A stretch of DNA of 35,059 nucleotides from NCBI GenBank assembly GCA_014800785.1, contig JAAVFK010000003.1, positions 80,183 through 115,241 on the forward strand. Direction: 5' to 3'. The notes below the pieces were generated by a model, which saw only the letters and a list, made by a program, of their open reading frames with translations, made no database searches and was not told where the DNA came from. Position 1 is the stretch's first letter; each line of letters begins with the position of its first letter. Below, in pieces: positions 14,310 to 22,763 of this stretch. The position numbers were made by a program, and so were the translations under genes. The stretch comes from Bacteroidales bacterium. GTDB taxonomy: Bacteria; Bacteroidota; Bacteroidia; Bacteroidales; Muribaculaceae.

Positions 14310-15803
14310 ATGAAGCATCTGAAGGTAATATTGTGGGGTCAGGAAATCGGACGTCTCGTTTATGATTCTGCAACGAGACGTATATATTTCATGTATAATC
14401 CGAAGTTAGGCAATATCCCCGATATTGCACCTCTGTTGTCGTCACCGAAGAACCGCAACATTTTTTTGCCTGTATATGGGGATGAACGGCCACTATATCA
14501 GGGATTACCACCATTTATCGCAGACTCACTGCCTGATTCGTGGGGTAATACGCTTTTTGATAAATGGGTTAAGGATAATAGGATACCTCGCAACAAAGTC
14601 ACTCCTCTTTATAAGCTGATGTTCATAGGCACACGAGGAATGGGTGCTTTAGAATATGAGCCATACGCAGAAGATCTCACACATAATCGTAAGATCGATA
14701 TAAAATCGTTGTACGATATGTCTCTGAATATTCTTGAAGACAGGGACAAGACAGTTCTAAACAGTAATGAAGAACTGACATTACAGGCACTTCTCGCGGT
14801 TGGTACTTCAGCCGGAGGCAGGCAGATGAAAGCTATTGTCGCTATAAATGGGAAAACCGGAGAAATACGTTCCGGTCAGACCGACAACCTTGACGGTTTC
14901 GACTATTATATCCTGAAATTCGGTGATAAGTCTATGCCGATTGCTGAAATTGAGACCGCTTATTTCAATATGGCTGTCGCTGCCGGAATCACTATGGAAG
15001 AATGTCGCTTACTATCGGTTGATGGAATTAACCATTTCCTTACGAAACGATTTGATAGAGCCTCGGGAAAGAAGATTCATATGCAGACTTTGGCAGCGAT
15101 AAATCCCGAAGCCCGCAGTTATGAAGACCTCGTGGCTATATGTCGGGAACTTTCAATTTCTGAGTCAGAGATTGAAGAGCTTTACCGCCGTATGGTTTTT
15201 AATGTTATGACCAACAACACTGACGATCATAATAAAAACTTCGCGTTCCTTCTTGAAGAAAATGGTAGGTGGCAACTGGCTCCGGCCTATGATATAACTT
15301 TCATTTTCAACATCAACGGAACCGGACCCAATATCGAACGAAGATTGAGCATATGTGGCAAAACAAGCGGTATCACAAAGGCAGACTTACTCGATTTCGC
15401 TAAACAAAACGGAATTAAGAATGCCAACTCAATGATAACCCGAATTGCGGAGGCTATCAAGGATTTCAATCGGTTGGCGACCGAATATGGTATCACCCAA
15501 CCGTGGCGAAGCATCATTCAGAAAACTCTAACCGAAAACCTCATTGCATTCGGTTATCAAGAAAAAGAGGATGAGGTATATTCTTCGTTCAATGACTTAT
15601 TTGGAAGAACCATTGATAATCTTTCCCTTGCTGTTAATTCCAAAGGTCATATTGAAGTCTCGGCGCTTATCAATGGAAAACGTCACCGAAGATTCATTCG
15701 TCCGAATATGCCAATCTATTCCGACCTGATGAAGCAAGACATTTTTAGCCTCCAAATCCAGGAGAAAATACGATTAGTAGAAAATCTCTTCCCTTTGGAA
15801 TAA
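14310..15803 (+). CDS. hipA: HipA-family serine/threonine kinase toxin with C-terminal extension
   Basis: HipA kinases phosphorylate targets such as aminoacyl-tRNA synthetases and slow growth. From the ATG at 14310 this is 497 residues; a GTG at 14301 overlapping the hipB stop is an alternative start. The N-terminal subdomain (1-100) has LPDSWGNTLFDKWV. The kinase part has the glycine-rich loop VGTSAGGRQMKA (about 164-175), YILKF, HFLTKRFDR, the catalytic loop NNTDDHNKNF (about 301-310) and PAYDIT (about 325-330), all intact. Typical HipA proteins end near 430-440 residues. Here residues about 415-497 add a segment with NLSLAVNSKGHIEV and KRHRRFIRP whose role I do not recognise. It forms an operon with hipB and is divergent from the RiPP cluster. 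Confidence 0.88.
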   Translation: MKHLKVILWGQEIGRLVYDSATRRIYFMYNPKLGNIPDIAPLLSSPKNRNIFLPVYGDERPLYQGLPPFIADSLPDSWGNTLFDKWVKDNRIPRNKVTPLYKLMFIGTRGMGALEYEPYAEDLTHNRKIDIKSLYDMSLNILEDRDKTVLNSNEELTLQALLAVGTSAGGRQMKAIVAINGKTGEIRSGQTDNLDGFDYYILKFGDKSMPIAEIETAYFNMAVAAGITMEECRLLSVDGINHFLTKRFDRASGKKIHMQTLAAINPEARSYEDLVAICRELSISESEIEELYRRMVFNVMTNNTDDHNKNFAFLLEENGRWQLAPAYDITFIFNINGTGPNIERRLSICGKTSGITKADLLDFAKQNGIKNANSMITRIAEAIKDFNRLATEYGITQPWRSIIQKTLTENLIAFGYQEKEDEVYSSFNDLFGRTIDNLSLAVNSKGHIEVSALINGKRHRRFIRPNMPIYSDLMKQDIFSLQIQEKIRLVENLFPLE

Positions 15804-15840
15804 ATCGGCGCTTTATATTGTCTTTCCGTCTCCGTTTCCG

Positions 15841-17205
15841 TTACTTCGAGGGGGATGGTTCCTGATCGGGGACATTGGGGGTGGGGAGGTCGGTCATCAG
15901 AACGTTGTTGTCCTCTGAATACATGTCGGTGATCAGATTGTCGATTTTTGCGAGGAGATCGGGATAATTCTTGTCCAGACCGGGGATGAAGTCTGAGGGG
16001 CCGACGCGGTCGAGTTTCTTGATGAATTCACCGGCAGTCAGTTCATTCAGTTCAAATGCGGGCGTGATGCCCACTTCATCTTTGGGTAGGACGACGTAAT
16101 AGATGAGTTTCGCCTCGTGGAACGCATCAATAATCCGGGTGATAATTCGGATCGGCAGACCATAGTTTGTGGAGATATCGCTGGCCGTCGGAGGTTGCTC
16201 CCCGCGTTTGCGGTAGTCGATCAGTATGGTCATCAGAAGAATCGAGATCTTCCGTTTGTAGTTTTCGGAGACAGAGGAAATGTCTCCGAGAAAATCGAAT
16301 GTGAAGACATTCTGGAGAGAATAGGTCAGCACACAACCCGAAAGCAGGATCAGCCATGACAGCTGAAGCCAGATGAGCATCAACGGCAGAAAAGAGAACG
16401 AACCGTAGATGGCGTTGTATTTCGAGACGTATATCTGTCCGTTCACAAACAGCATCTGGAGAATCTGGAAAGCGATAGCGCCGAACGCTCCGGCGATGGC
16501 GGCATATTTGAAGTTGACCTTGGTGTTGGGAATCAGTGCGTAGCAGAGTGTGAACCCACCCCAGGCGAAGATAACCGGCAGAGTCTCCAGGAGCGTGTTG
16601 AGCATAGGTGTCAGAAATTTCAGATCCAGCTTGTTCTGAAGCGTGGTCGCCATGAAAATGGAGACACCCGAAGAACAGACCATGAGGATCGGCACCAGCA
16701 GACAGATCGCTATGTAGGCAGTCACTTTCTGGTACAGATTACGGTCACGCTTGATGTTCCAGATGGAATTGAACGCCAGCTCGATACTTGACAGCAGAGA
16801 GATGACGGTCCATAAAAGCAGGATAGCTCCTGCACCTACAAACAGACCCTGGGAGGAATTGTTGAGGTAAGAATCCACGAACGAGAGAGCCGTGCCGACG
16901 GCCTTCGATTGGGAGGGGAAATATGAATAGAGCGCGGTCTCAAGGATCTTCTGATAACCGAAACCACGTCCGATGGCTATAAGCAGCGCAAAAGCCGGAA
17001 CAATAGCGAGGACGGTCGAGTAGGTGAGCGACATTGACCTGATCTGCAACCCCCGGTCTGTAAAGGAGCGGACAGCGAGGTTCAGGGTCTTCATCAGGCG
17101 GACGCCTATGGTATTCCGGGTGTCTTCCCAGACTCCCGTCGTGGCATAGTTGTACCAGCCGAGAATTTTGCTGACGAGCTTCGATTGGGTTGGCTTTTTA
17201 TTCAT
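15841..17205 (-). CDS. YihY/BrkB-family inner-membrane protein
   Basis: This 454-residue integral membrane protein was once annotated as ribonuclease BN; the family is now viewed as membrane proteins of uncertain, possibly transport, function. RSMSLTYSTVLAIVPAFALLIAIGRGFGY near the start is characteristic, and there are about six transmembrane segments between residues 60 and 310, including NSIWNIKRDRN and YGSFSFLPLMLIWLQLSW. The C-terminal third (about 320-430) is soluble and helix-turn-helix-like (PPTASDISTNYGLPIRIITRIIDAF), as in many Bacteroidota members. Its end faces the hipA end across 37 bp. It is the first core-type gene after the accessory island. The 95 bp between it and rnpB contain only a short CCCGG/CCGGG inverted repeat. 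Confidence 0.88.
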   Translation of the reverse strand: MNKKPTQSKLVSKILGWYNYATTGVWEDTRNTIGVRLMKTLNLAVRSFTDRGLQIRSMSLTYSTVLAIVPAFALLIAIGRGFGYQKILETALYSYFPSQSKAVGTALSFVDSYLNNSSQGLFVGAGAILLLWTVISLLSSIELAFNSIWNIKRDRNLYQKVTAYIAICLLVPILMVCSSGVSIFMATTLQNKLDLKFLTPMLNTLLETLPVIFAWGGFTLCYALIPNTKVNFKYAAIAGAFGAIAFQILQMLFVNGQIYVSKYNAIYGSFSFLPLMLIWLQLSWLILLSGCVLTYSLQNVFTFDFLGDISSVSENYKRKISILLMTILIDYRKRGEQPPTASDISTNYGLPIRIITRIIDAFHEAKLIYYVVLPKDEVGITPAFELNELTAGEFIKKLDRVGPSDFIPGLDKNYPDLLAKIDNLITDMYSEDNNVLMTDLPTPNVPDQEPSPSK

Positions 17206-17300
17206 AATATTTGAGTCTGGAAAGAAATAGTATTGGAGCCCGGGAAGAAATAATTTTGAATCCGGGAGGGTAGTCTTTGAGTGGAGAAGAAATAAAAAAC

Positions 17301-17715
17301 GCAGAGGGGCTGTAAGCCGGGTTATGTCACCGTCCGGAACCCGAAGGCTCCTCGCAGTGTCCTGTCATTTATCTTTGCCGCGATGTCTCCATGCGGCTCC
17401 GGAGCGGACGATGGGGCCCCCGCTCCGCGCAGCCTACCCCCCGGCAATGGACGAGCCATCCTTAACTGCCGGTATATTTGGCCTTGCAACACATAGGACG
17501 TGCGGCCTCCGACGTCACCGCCGGAGCCGGTGGGCTCTTACTCCACCTTTTCACCCTTACCTCCCGCGCCGGACTCGCCGACCGCGGAGGCGGTTGTTTT
17601 CTGTCACGTTGTCCCCGACGTCACCGCCGGCTGGCCGTTAGCCAGTATGCCGCTCTGAGTTGCCCGGACTTTCCTCCCCGCGCGCCCGGCGCGGGGCGAC
17701 AGGACGCCCCTCTGC
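17301..17715 (-). ncRNA. rnpB: RNase P RNA, type A
   Basis: This is the catalytic RNA of RNase P, which matures tRNA 5' ends. Read on the minus strand it has the universal landmarks in order: GGAGGAAAGTCCGGGC near the 5' end, ACAGAAAACAACCGCC, GTAAGGGTGAAAAGGTG followed by GGAGTAAGAGCCCACCG, GCAAGGCCAAATA, and AACCCGGCTTACAG near the 3' end. Helix P1 is formed by GCAGAGGGGC at the 5' end and GCCCCTCTGC at the 3' end. On the minus strand the 3' end is followed by GTTTTTTATTT, so P1 plus the T-run can terminate transcription. It starts 17 bp after the DUF308 gene and I see no clear consensus promoter in that gap. Plus-strand ORFs across it are spurious. Confidence 0.97.
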
Positions 17716-17732
17716 GATATGTTTATAAATGT

Positions 17733-18413
17733 CTATTCCGATTTTTCCGTGTCTGTGTCTGACGATGCTTCATCGCTCGCTTTGGCTTCGGCTTCCATCT
17801 CCGCGGCCGCTGTCGCTTCGGCCGAGATTTCGGCAGCCGCCTCCGCCTTCACGTTCTCGCGCACGATTCTCTTCTTTGCCCGATGATGGGAGAGGACACT
17901 GAAGAGTCCGTTTAGACCGTAGAGCACAAGTATCGCACCGGTCAAAATCGTTACAAAGTTAGCAATTTTTTCCGGACCGAGACAAACTATCAGGATTCCG
18001 ACGCCGACGGTGATCCACGGCATTCCGTACCATCCTTTCTTAAGTCCTCCGACATCATGGCTTTCCGCAACCAGACACATGATCTGGACAATACCGGCTA
18101 TGACGAGCAGAACGCCCAACGTATAGACGATATATCCGGCGAAGAAGCTGGCGAACGATATGAGCAGGATGCCCACCACGAGACCGATCACGCAGACGGC
18201 GGCTGTATACCAGGGGAGATTTTTGCGTGTTCCGTCGGCCTGTTTCTTGCCGGCGAACCCTTTGCTGATTCCGACGACTGAGGGGAGGATTATCAACGCA
18301 CCGATGATGATCACCATCAGTGTGAATATATTGCTTCTGTCGTAAAACAGACATAACAGCACTCCGATCACCAGGCCGAGCGCGTAGGTAGTAATATAGG
18401 GTTTGTTTTTCAT
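17733..18413 (-). CDS. DUF308/HdeD-like small membrane protein
   Basis: This is a 226-residue protein with about six transmembrane helices in three hairpins (for example YALGLVIGVLLCLFY, FTLMVIIIGALIILPSVVG, VCVIGLVVGILLISF and VTILTGAILVLYGLNGLF), the arrangement of the HdeD/DUF308 family, for which an acid-stress role is known in enterobacteria. Residues about 185-226 form a highly acidic, Ala/Glu-rich cytoplasmic tail not found in the short enteric proteins. The rnpB 5' end lies 17 bp downstream. Function here is unknown; the fold assignment is reasonable. Confidence 0.8.
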   Translation of the reverse strand: MKNKPYITTYALGLVIGVLLCLFYDRSNIFTLMVIIIGALIILPSVVGISKGFAGKKQADGTRKNLPWYTAAVCVIGLVVGILLISFASFFAGYIVYTLGVLLVIAGIVQIMCLVAESHDVGGLKKGWYGMPWITVGVGILIVCLGPEKIANFVTILTGAILVLYGLNGLFSVLSHHRAKKRIVRENVKAEAAAEISAEATAAAEMEAEAKASDEASSDTDTEKSE

Positions 18414-18525
18414 AGGACTGATATAGTTTGGGGAATCTGTCAGGACGACGTCGCCGGTATCAGCGTGAAATGCTCATGTCGTGACGCTTCGTCTATTGTT
18501 ATAAAGTTCAAAGCCCCCGGAGTGT

Positions 18526-19152
18526 TCAGTCCCGGTCAATGTTTTTTTGTGAGGCGTAGCTCAATATCAGGTCGACGGCCTGTTCGGGATCGAGTTTCGA
18601 AGCGTCAATCGACAGATGATAGGTAGGTGCGTAACCCCACATGCCCGGCGTGAAATAATTGTAGAACGCCTCGCGCTGAGAGTCTATCTTGTGGGCGAGC
18701 AGCTCCGCATCATGCTCCGTTGCGGCGTCGCCGCGCTCCATTATCCTTGCGATTCTCCACGGGAGCGGGGCGTGAAGGAAAATCGAGACCAGTCCCGGAT
18801 GGTCACGGAGAATATAATCGGCCGATCTACCTACAATCACGCAGCCACCGCGGTCAGCGATTTCTCGGATTACTTCTCCTTGCTGACGATAGATCTCGTC
18901 CCGGCTCATCGGCGTAGAGCCATAATTGTCCGCCACTCCGTAGAGGTGGGATGCAAGCGACCTGAAAAGCGATGGACGCTTTTCGTCGTTGGCGGCGAAG
19001 ACTTCGGGCGAGAAGCCCATGTGAGAGGCGGTCTCGCGAAGCAGCTCGCGGTCATAATAGGGGAGATTGAGCCTCCGGGCCAGCAGGCGGGCAAGTTGGC
19101 GGCCGCCGCTTCCAAATTGGCGTCCGACGACTATCACTGGTGAATTGGTCAT
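18526..19152 (-). CDS. Cytidylate-kinase-like family protein
   Basis: This is a 208-residue P-loop protein. The start PVIVVGRQFGSGGRQLARLL contains the GxxGSGGR-type phosphate-binding loop of the cytidylate-kinase-like family (PF13189), followed by LPYYDRELLRETA. GGCVIVGRSADYILRDHP (about 100-118), then IFLHAPLPWRIARIMER and YNYFTPGMWGYAPTYHLSID, complete the family signature. It differs from the canonical Cmk, and the true substrate of these proteins is not established. A divergent promoter region separates it from the plus-strand genes at 19383 onward. Confidence 0.88.
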   Translation of the reverse strand: MTNSPVIVVGRQFGSGGRQLARLLARRLNLPYYDRELLRETASHMGFSPEVFAANDEKRPSLFRSLASHLYGVADNYGSTPMSRDEIYRQQGEVIREIADRGGCVIVGRSADYILRDHPGLVSIFLHAPLPWRIARIMERGDAATEHDAELLAHKIDSQREAFYNYFTPGMWGYAPTYHLSIDASKLDPEQAVDLILSYASQKNIDRD

Positions 19153-19230
19153 CGTTCAATAAATCGAAATTGATGGGTTTCCGACGTCCGCAAAATGTGC
19201 GACAGAGCCGGTTTATTGACTTTTTCGCCA

Positions 19231-19278
19231 CAAATTTAGCAGAAAAGCGCTTAACTAAAAAATTTTTTTATACTTTTG
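19231..19278. promoter_or_regulatory. Divergent promoter region
   Basis: On the minus strand TAAATTTG (19231-19238) and on the plus strand TACTTTTG (19271-19278) both match the TAnnTTTG -7 box, about 80 bp from the kinase-like gene start and 105 bp from the start of the gene at 19383. The -33 boxes are poor in both directions. The intervening DNA is A/T-rich. Confidence 0.45.
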
Positions 19279-19382
19279 CGCTGTTGAAACCACTTCGCGC
19301 GATGTCGCGTGTGGGTTCACACAGGTCGTTGGGATCTTTTCCGAGGTTGACAACGGCTTAAAAGCTAACCAGTCAAAGAAAA

Positions 19383-19757
19383 ATGAGCGAATTGACCAAA
19401 ATACTCGAAGGGGATACCGACGGAATGGCGACATACGAATATATCGTCAACAATATCGACACCTGTTCCGAAGATATGACGGCCATTGTCGACAATCTGA
19501 AGCGTGTGGATGTCTCGGGACAGTTTCTTGCCAGCACCGCCCGTTTCCTGATGGCTGTCGATCCGGAGCGTTTCTCCATATGGCTCACTCCGTTGGTAGA
19601 CGCCGCGATTCAGAAAGACCGCGAACACAAGTATATCCTTTCTCTTCTCGAAGCCATCTGGGGAAAGGACTATGCGGACCGCGCCGATGAATTGCGTGAG
19701 AGCGATGACAACTTCCGTAGAATCTACAAACGGGTCTTCCCTCAGAGCCCCATCTGA
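19383..19757 (+). CDS. Conserved-looking small protein of unknown function
   Basis: This is a 124-residue, mainly helical, soluble protein with no signal peptide or membrane segment. It is acidic, with segments such as YEYIVNNIDTCSEDMTAIVDNL and SGQFLASTARFLMAVDPERF followed by WLTPLVDAAIQKDREHKYI. I recognise no catalytic motif or named family. Codon use and base composition match the surrounding core genes. It ends 37 bp before the cyclophilin start, so the two are probably co-transcribed. Confidence 0.8.
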   Translation: MSELTKILEGDTDGMATYEYIVNNIDTCSEDMTAIVDNLKRVDVSGQFLASTARFLMAVDPERFSIWLTPLVDAAIQKDREHKYILSLLEAIWGKDYADRADELRESDDNFRRIYKRVFPQSPI

Positions 19758-19794
19758 AGCCGGCGTCTGGCCATACTTTCAAATGACAAATCCG

Positions 19795-20688
19795 ATGAAG
19801 AGATATTTACGGACAGTCTGCATTTCGGGCGCCCTCATGGGAGTGTTCGGAGGCATGGCTGTCACCTTTGCGAATTCCCCGATAGAAAACACCATGTCAG
19901 ACACACAACAGACTAAAAAACTCACGGCTCCGGTCGAGACCGGACGCATTGTCGATATAGAAACCACAGCCGGTCCCATCAAGGTCCTGCTGTATGACGC
20001 AACTCCGAAACATCAGGAAAATTTCCTGAAACTTGCCTCCGAAGGATATTATGACGGAGTGCTGTTTCATCGTGTGATCAAAGACTTTATGGTACAGACC
20101 GGTGATCCGGCCAGCAAGAACGCCGCTCCGGGTGCTATGCTCGGTTCGGGAGATCCCGGCTACACCATCGAGGCCGAGATTGACTATCCGCGTCTCTATC
20201 ATAAGTATGGCGCTCTCGCGGCTGCACGTACCGGTGACAATGTCAACCCCGAGCGCCGCAGTTCCGGCTCCCAGTTCTATATCGTGACCGGCCAGACCTA
20301 TTCTCCCCGTCAGATCGAGCAGATGGCCGCACGTCAGAACGACAGCCGCAAACAGGCCTACTTCCGCAATCTCCAGAAAGCCCACCACGATGAGATCAAG
20401 GCTCTCTATGCCGCTCACGATACGGTCGCTCTCGAGAATCTCCGTCAGCGTCTGATCGCCGAGACGGAGGCGAATGTGAAAGATGAGGCTATGCCGGCCG
20501 CGATCGTTGAATCGTATACCACCGTCGGCGGTACTCCCCATCTCGACGGCGAATATACCGTCTTCGGAGAGGTTCTCGAAGGCATGGAGACCGTCGAGAA
20601 GATTCAGAACGCCGAGACCTCAAGAGGTGACCGCCCGGTCGAGGACATAAAGATCATAAAGATGACCGTCGAGCCGGCCAAGAAGTGA
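19795..20688 (+). CDS. Periplasmic cyclophilin-type peptidyl-prolyl isomerase
   Basis: The enzyme isomerises proline peptide bonds during folding outside the cytoplasm. From the ATG at 19795 it has 297 residues with a signal peptide (MKRYLRTVCISGALMGVFGG...VTFANS). An ATG 12 bp upstream adds only MTNP. The cyclophilin core has GYYDGVLFHRVIKDFMVQTGDP, with the catalytic Arg in FHRV, and SSGSQFYIVTG, and ends with GEYTVFGEVLEGMETVEKI. Between FYIVTG and the VFGEV strand an insert of about 75 residues is helical and charged (QIEQMAARQNDSRKQAYFRN onward), as in many Bacteroidota cyclophilins. Confidence 0.93.
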   Translation: MKRYLRTVCISGALMGVFGGMAVTFANSPIENTMSDTQQTKKLTAPVETGRIVDIETTAGPIKVLLYDATPKHQENFLKLASEGYYDGVLFHRVIKDFMVQTGDPASKNAAPGAMLGSGDPGYTIEAEIDYPRLYHKYGALAAARTGDNVNPERRSSGSQFYIVTGQTYSPRQIEQMAARQNDSRKQAYFRNLQKAHHDEIKALYAAHDTVALENLRQRLIAETEANVKDEAMPAAIVESYTTVGGTPHLDGEYTVFGEVLEGMETVEKIQNAETSRGDRPVEDIKIIKMTVEPAKK

Positions 20689-20829
20689 CCGGTTCCGGGC
20701 AATCGGCCTGATCCTCCGGATCATCGTCCCGGACGTTTTGTCCCGGCCGGCTGTGGCAGATGCGCTTTGCCCGGTCAGATCAGGTCTGATATACATGAGA
20801 AATATATATAGTCATTATAACTTCAAACA

Positions 20830-22641
20830 ATGAACGAGAACGAAACGAAACTTCCCGAAGAGGAGGTTGTCGCTCCCGCTGAGGCAGTGGCCGTCGAGAC
20901 GGAAACTGTCGTAGAGCCCGAAGCAAACGGTGAGATGCCCCGTATCCACGAAATGGACAAACAGCAGCTTGTCGACACACTCAAGGAAATTCTGGCCGAA
21001 GACCGCATGAACGCACACCGCGAGGTCACGGCGATCAAAACAGCATTCTATGCTCTCCGCAACCGCGAGACGACGGCCGAACTGATGGCCTTCATCGACG
21101 AGGGAGGCGCCCCGGAGGCTTTCGTAGCCACTCCCTGCGCTCTCGAAGAGGAAGCGAAGGTGTTGATCGCTCAGTTCAAGGAGCGTCGCAACGCATACCT
21201 TGAGGCTGAAGAGAAACTCCGTCGCGAAAATCTCGAAAAAAAGCAGGCCATCGTGGCTGAGCTCGAGCGTCTTGCAGGAGACATCGACAATATAAACAAT
21301 CATTATCCGGCGTTCCGCAAACTTCAGGACGAATTCCGCGAGAAGGCGGAGCTCCCCCAGGGTGCGGATGCCGATGTCTGGAAATCATTCCAGAAAGCGG
21401 TCGAGACTTTCTACGACCAGCTGAAGATGCACAAGGAACTGCGCGACCTCGACTACAAGAAGAATCTTGAGGTCAAGAAGCAGCTGATCGAGGAGGCCAA
21501 GGCTCTCGAAACCGCTGAGGATCCCATCGAAGCGGTGGCGAAACTCCAGAACCTTCACATTCAGTGGCGCGAGACCGGTCCCGTTCCCAAAGAGGTGCGC
21601 GAGTCAGTCTGGGAGGAGTTCAAGACAAGCTCGTCCGTGATCAACAAGCGCCATCAGGAGGTCTTCGCGAAGCGCAAGGAAGCTGAGGAGGCTGCTCAGG
21701 CCGCGAAAGAGGCCATCATCGCCAAGCTTGAGGAGATCGTTTCGCGCGAGTTCAACTCGTTCGACTCTTTCGAGAGCGCAACGAAAGAGGTGCTGGGCCT
21801 CCAGGCTGAATGGAAGGAGACCGGCTACGCTCCCAAGAAGACAAGCGCTAAGCTGTTCTCGACCTATCGTGAACTCTGCGACCGTTTCTTCACCGGCAAG
21901 AACCAGTATTATAAGTCAGTCAAGGCTGAGAAAACTGAAAACTACGACAAGAAACTCCGTCTGTGTGAACGTGCTGAGGCACTCGTCGAACTCGAGGATA
22001 CCGCCGAAGCGCTGAAGCAGGTGAAGATGCTTCAGGAGGAATGGAAGACTGTAGGCAGCGTGAACCGCAAGGTCAGCGAAGAGGTTTGGAAACGATTCAA
22101 CACCGCCTGCACTGCCGTCTTTGAGCGCCGTCGCGCCGTGATGAGCGAAGTGCGCAAGGAAGAGAATGCCAACCTCGTTGCGAAGCGTGAGATCATTGAA
22201 AGTCTCAAGGCTCTCCCTGCCGACGTTGATCCGCGAGAGAACCTTCCCCTTGTGCGCGAGCTCCAGAACAAATGGAACTCCATCGGCTTCGTGCCCCGCA
22301 AGGTGATGGACGAGCTTCGCGCTGAGTATCGCACTCTCTGTGACAACTTCTACAACTCGCTCGGCGAACGCGGCTCACGTGTGCGTATGGAGAAATTCGA
22401 GCGCCAGGTCAGCAAGATCAAAGGTGACGAACGCCAGGTAGGCAGTGAACGCCAGCGTCTCGTGCGCCAGCTTGACCAGAAACGCAACGAGCTGAAGACA
22501 ATGGAGAACAACCTCGGCTTCTTCAACTTCAAGACCTCAGGCTCCAACTCGATGCTCAAAGACATCGAGCGCCGTCAGCAGCGCGTCAAGGAAGAGATCG
22601 CCGAACTCGAAAAGAAAATCGCCCTCCTCGCCAAAGACTAA
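20830..22641 (+). CDS. DUF349 repeat protein
   Basis: This is a 603-residue, highly charged, alpha-helical protein. After an acidic N-terminus (1-40) it carries five repeats of about 80 residues, each with a LQxxW/F...G...P/R core: near residues 162 (LQDEFREKAELP), 239 (LHIQWRETGPVP), 322 (LQAEWKETGYAP), 400 (LQEEWKTVGSVN) and 477 (LQNKWNSIGFVP). The C-terminal 70 residues form a coiled coil rich in Arg, Lys and Glu. DUF349 proteins are widespread in Bacteroidota and of unknown function. There is no signal peptide, so it is probably cytoplasmic. An intrinsic terminator follows directly. Confidence 0.92.
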   Translation: MNENETKLPEEEVVAPAEAVAVETETVVEPEANGEMPRIHEMDKQQLVDTLKEILAEDRMNAHREVTAIKTAFYALRNRETTAELMAFIDEGGAPEAFVATPCALEEEAKVLIAQFKERRNAYLEAEEKLRRENLEKKQAIVAELERLAGDIDNINNHYPAFRKLQDEFREKAELPQGADADVWKSFQKAVETFYDQLKMHKELRDLDYKKNLEVKKQLIEEAKALETAEDPIEAVAKLQNLHIQWRETGPVPKEVRESVWEEFKTSSSVINKRHQEVFAKRKEAEEAAQAAKEAIIAKLEEIVSREFNSFDSFESATKEVLGLQAEWKETGYAPKKTSAKLFSTYRELCDRFFTGKNQYYKSVKAEKTENYDKKLRLCERAEALVELEDTAEALKQVKMLQEEWKTVGSVNRKVSEEVWKRFNTACTAVFERRRAVMSEVRKEENANLVAKREIIESLKALPADVDPRENLPLVRELQNKWNSIGFVPRKVMDELRAEYRTLCDNFYNSLGERGSRVRMEKFERQVSKIKGDERQVGSERQRLVRQLDQKRNELKTMENNLGFFNFKTSGSNSMLKDIERRQQRVKEEIAELEKKIALLAKD

Positions 22642-22666
22642 CCCTCCAACTCCGTCAACCCACATC

Positions 22667-22698
22667 AAAGGCCGACCCGCTAATCCGGGCCGGCCTTT
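22667..22698. terminator. Terminator between convergent genes
   Basis: AAAGGCCG (22667-22674) pairs with CGGCCTTT (22691-22698), and CCCG with CGGG inside after one mismatch, with a short loop. It lies 25 bp after the DUF349 stop and 65 bp beyond the stop of the convergent patatin gene, and probably serves both. Confidence 0.7.
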
Positions 22699-22763
22699 GT
22701 AATTTGAGCATAGTGGAACTGACTGAGAGGTGTCTTTAAGGAGGACGGCTATTTAGGGGCTGA

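Noticed and set aside
17324-17762. Two plus-strand ORFs across 17324-17762
   Set aside because: The region encodes RNase P RNA on the other strand, so the translated products are artefacts of its GC-rich stems.
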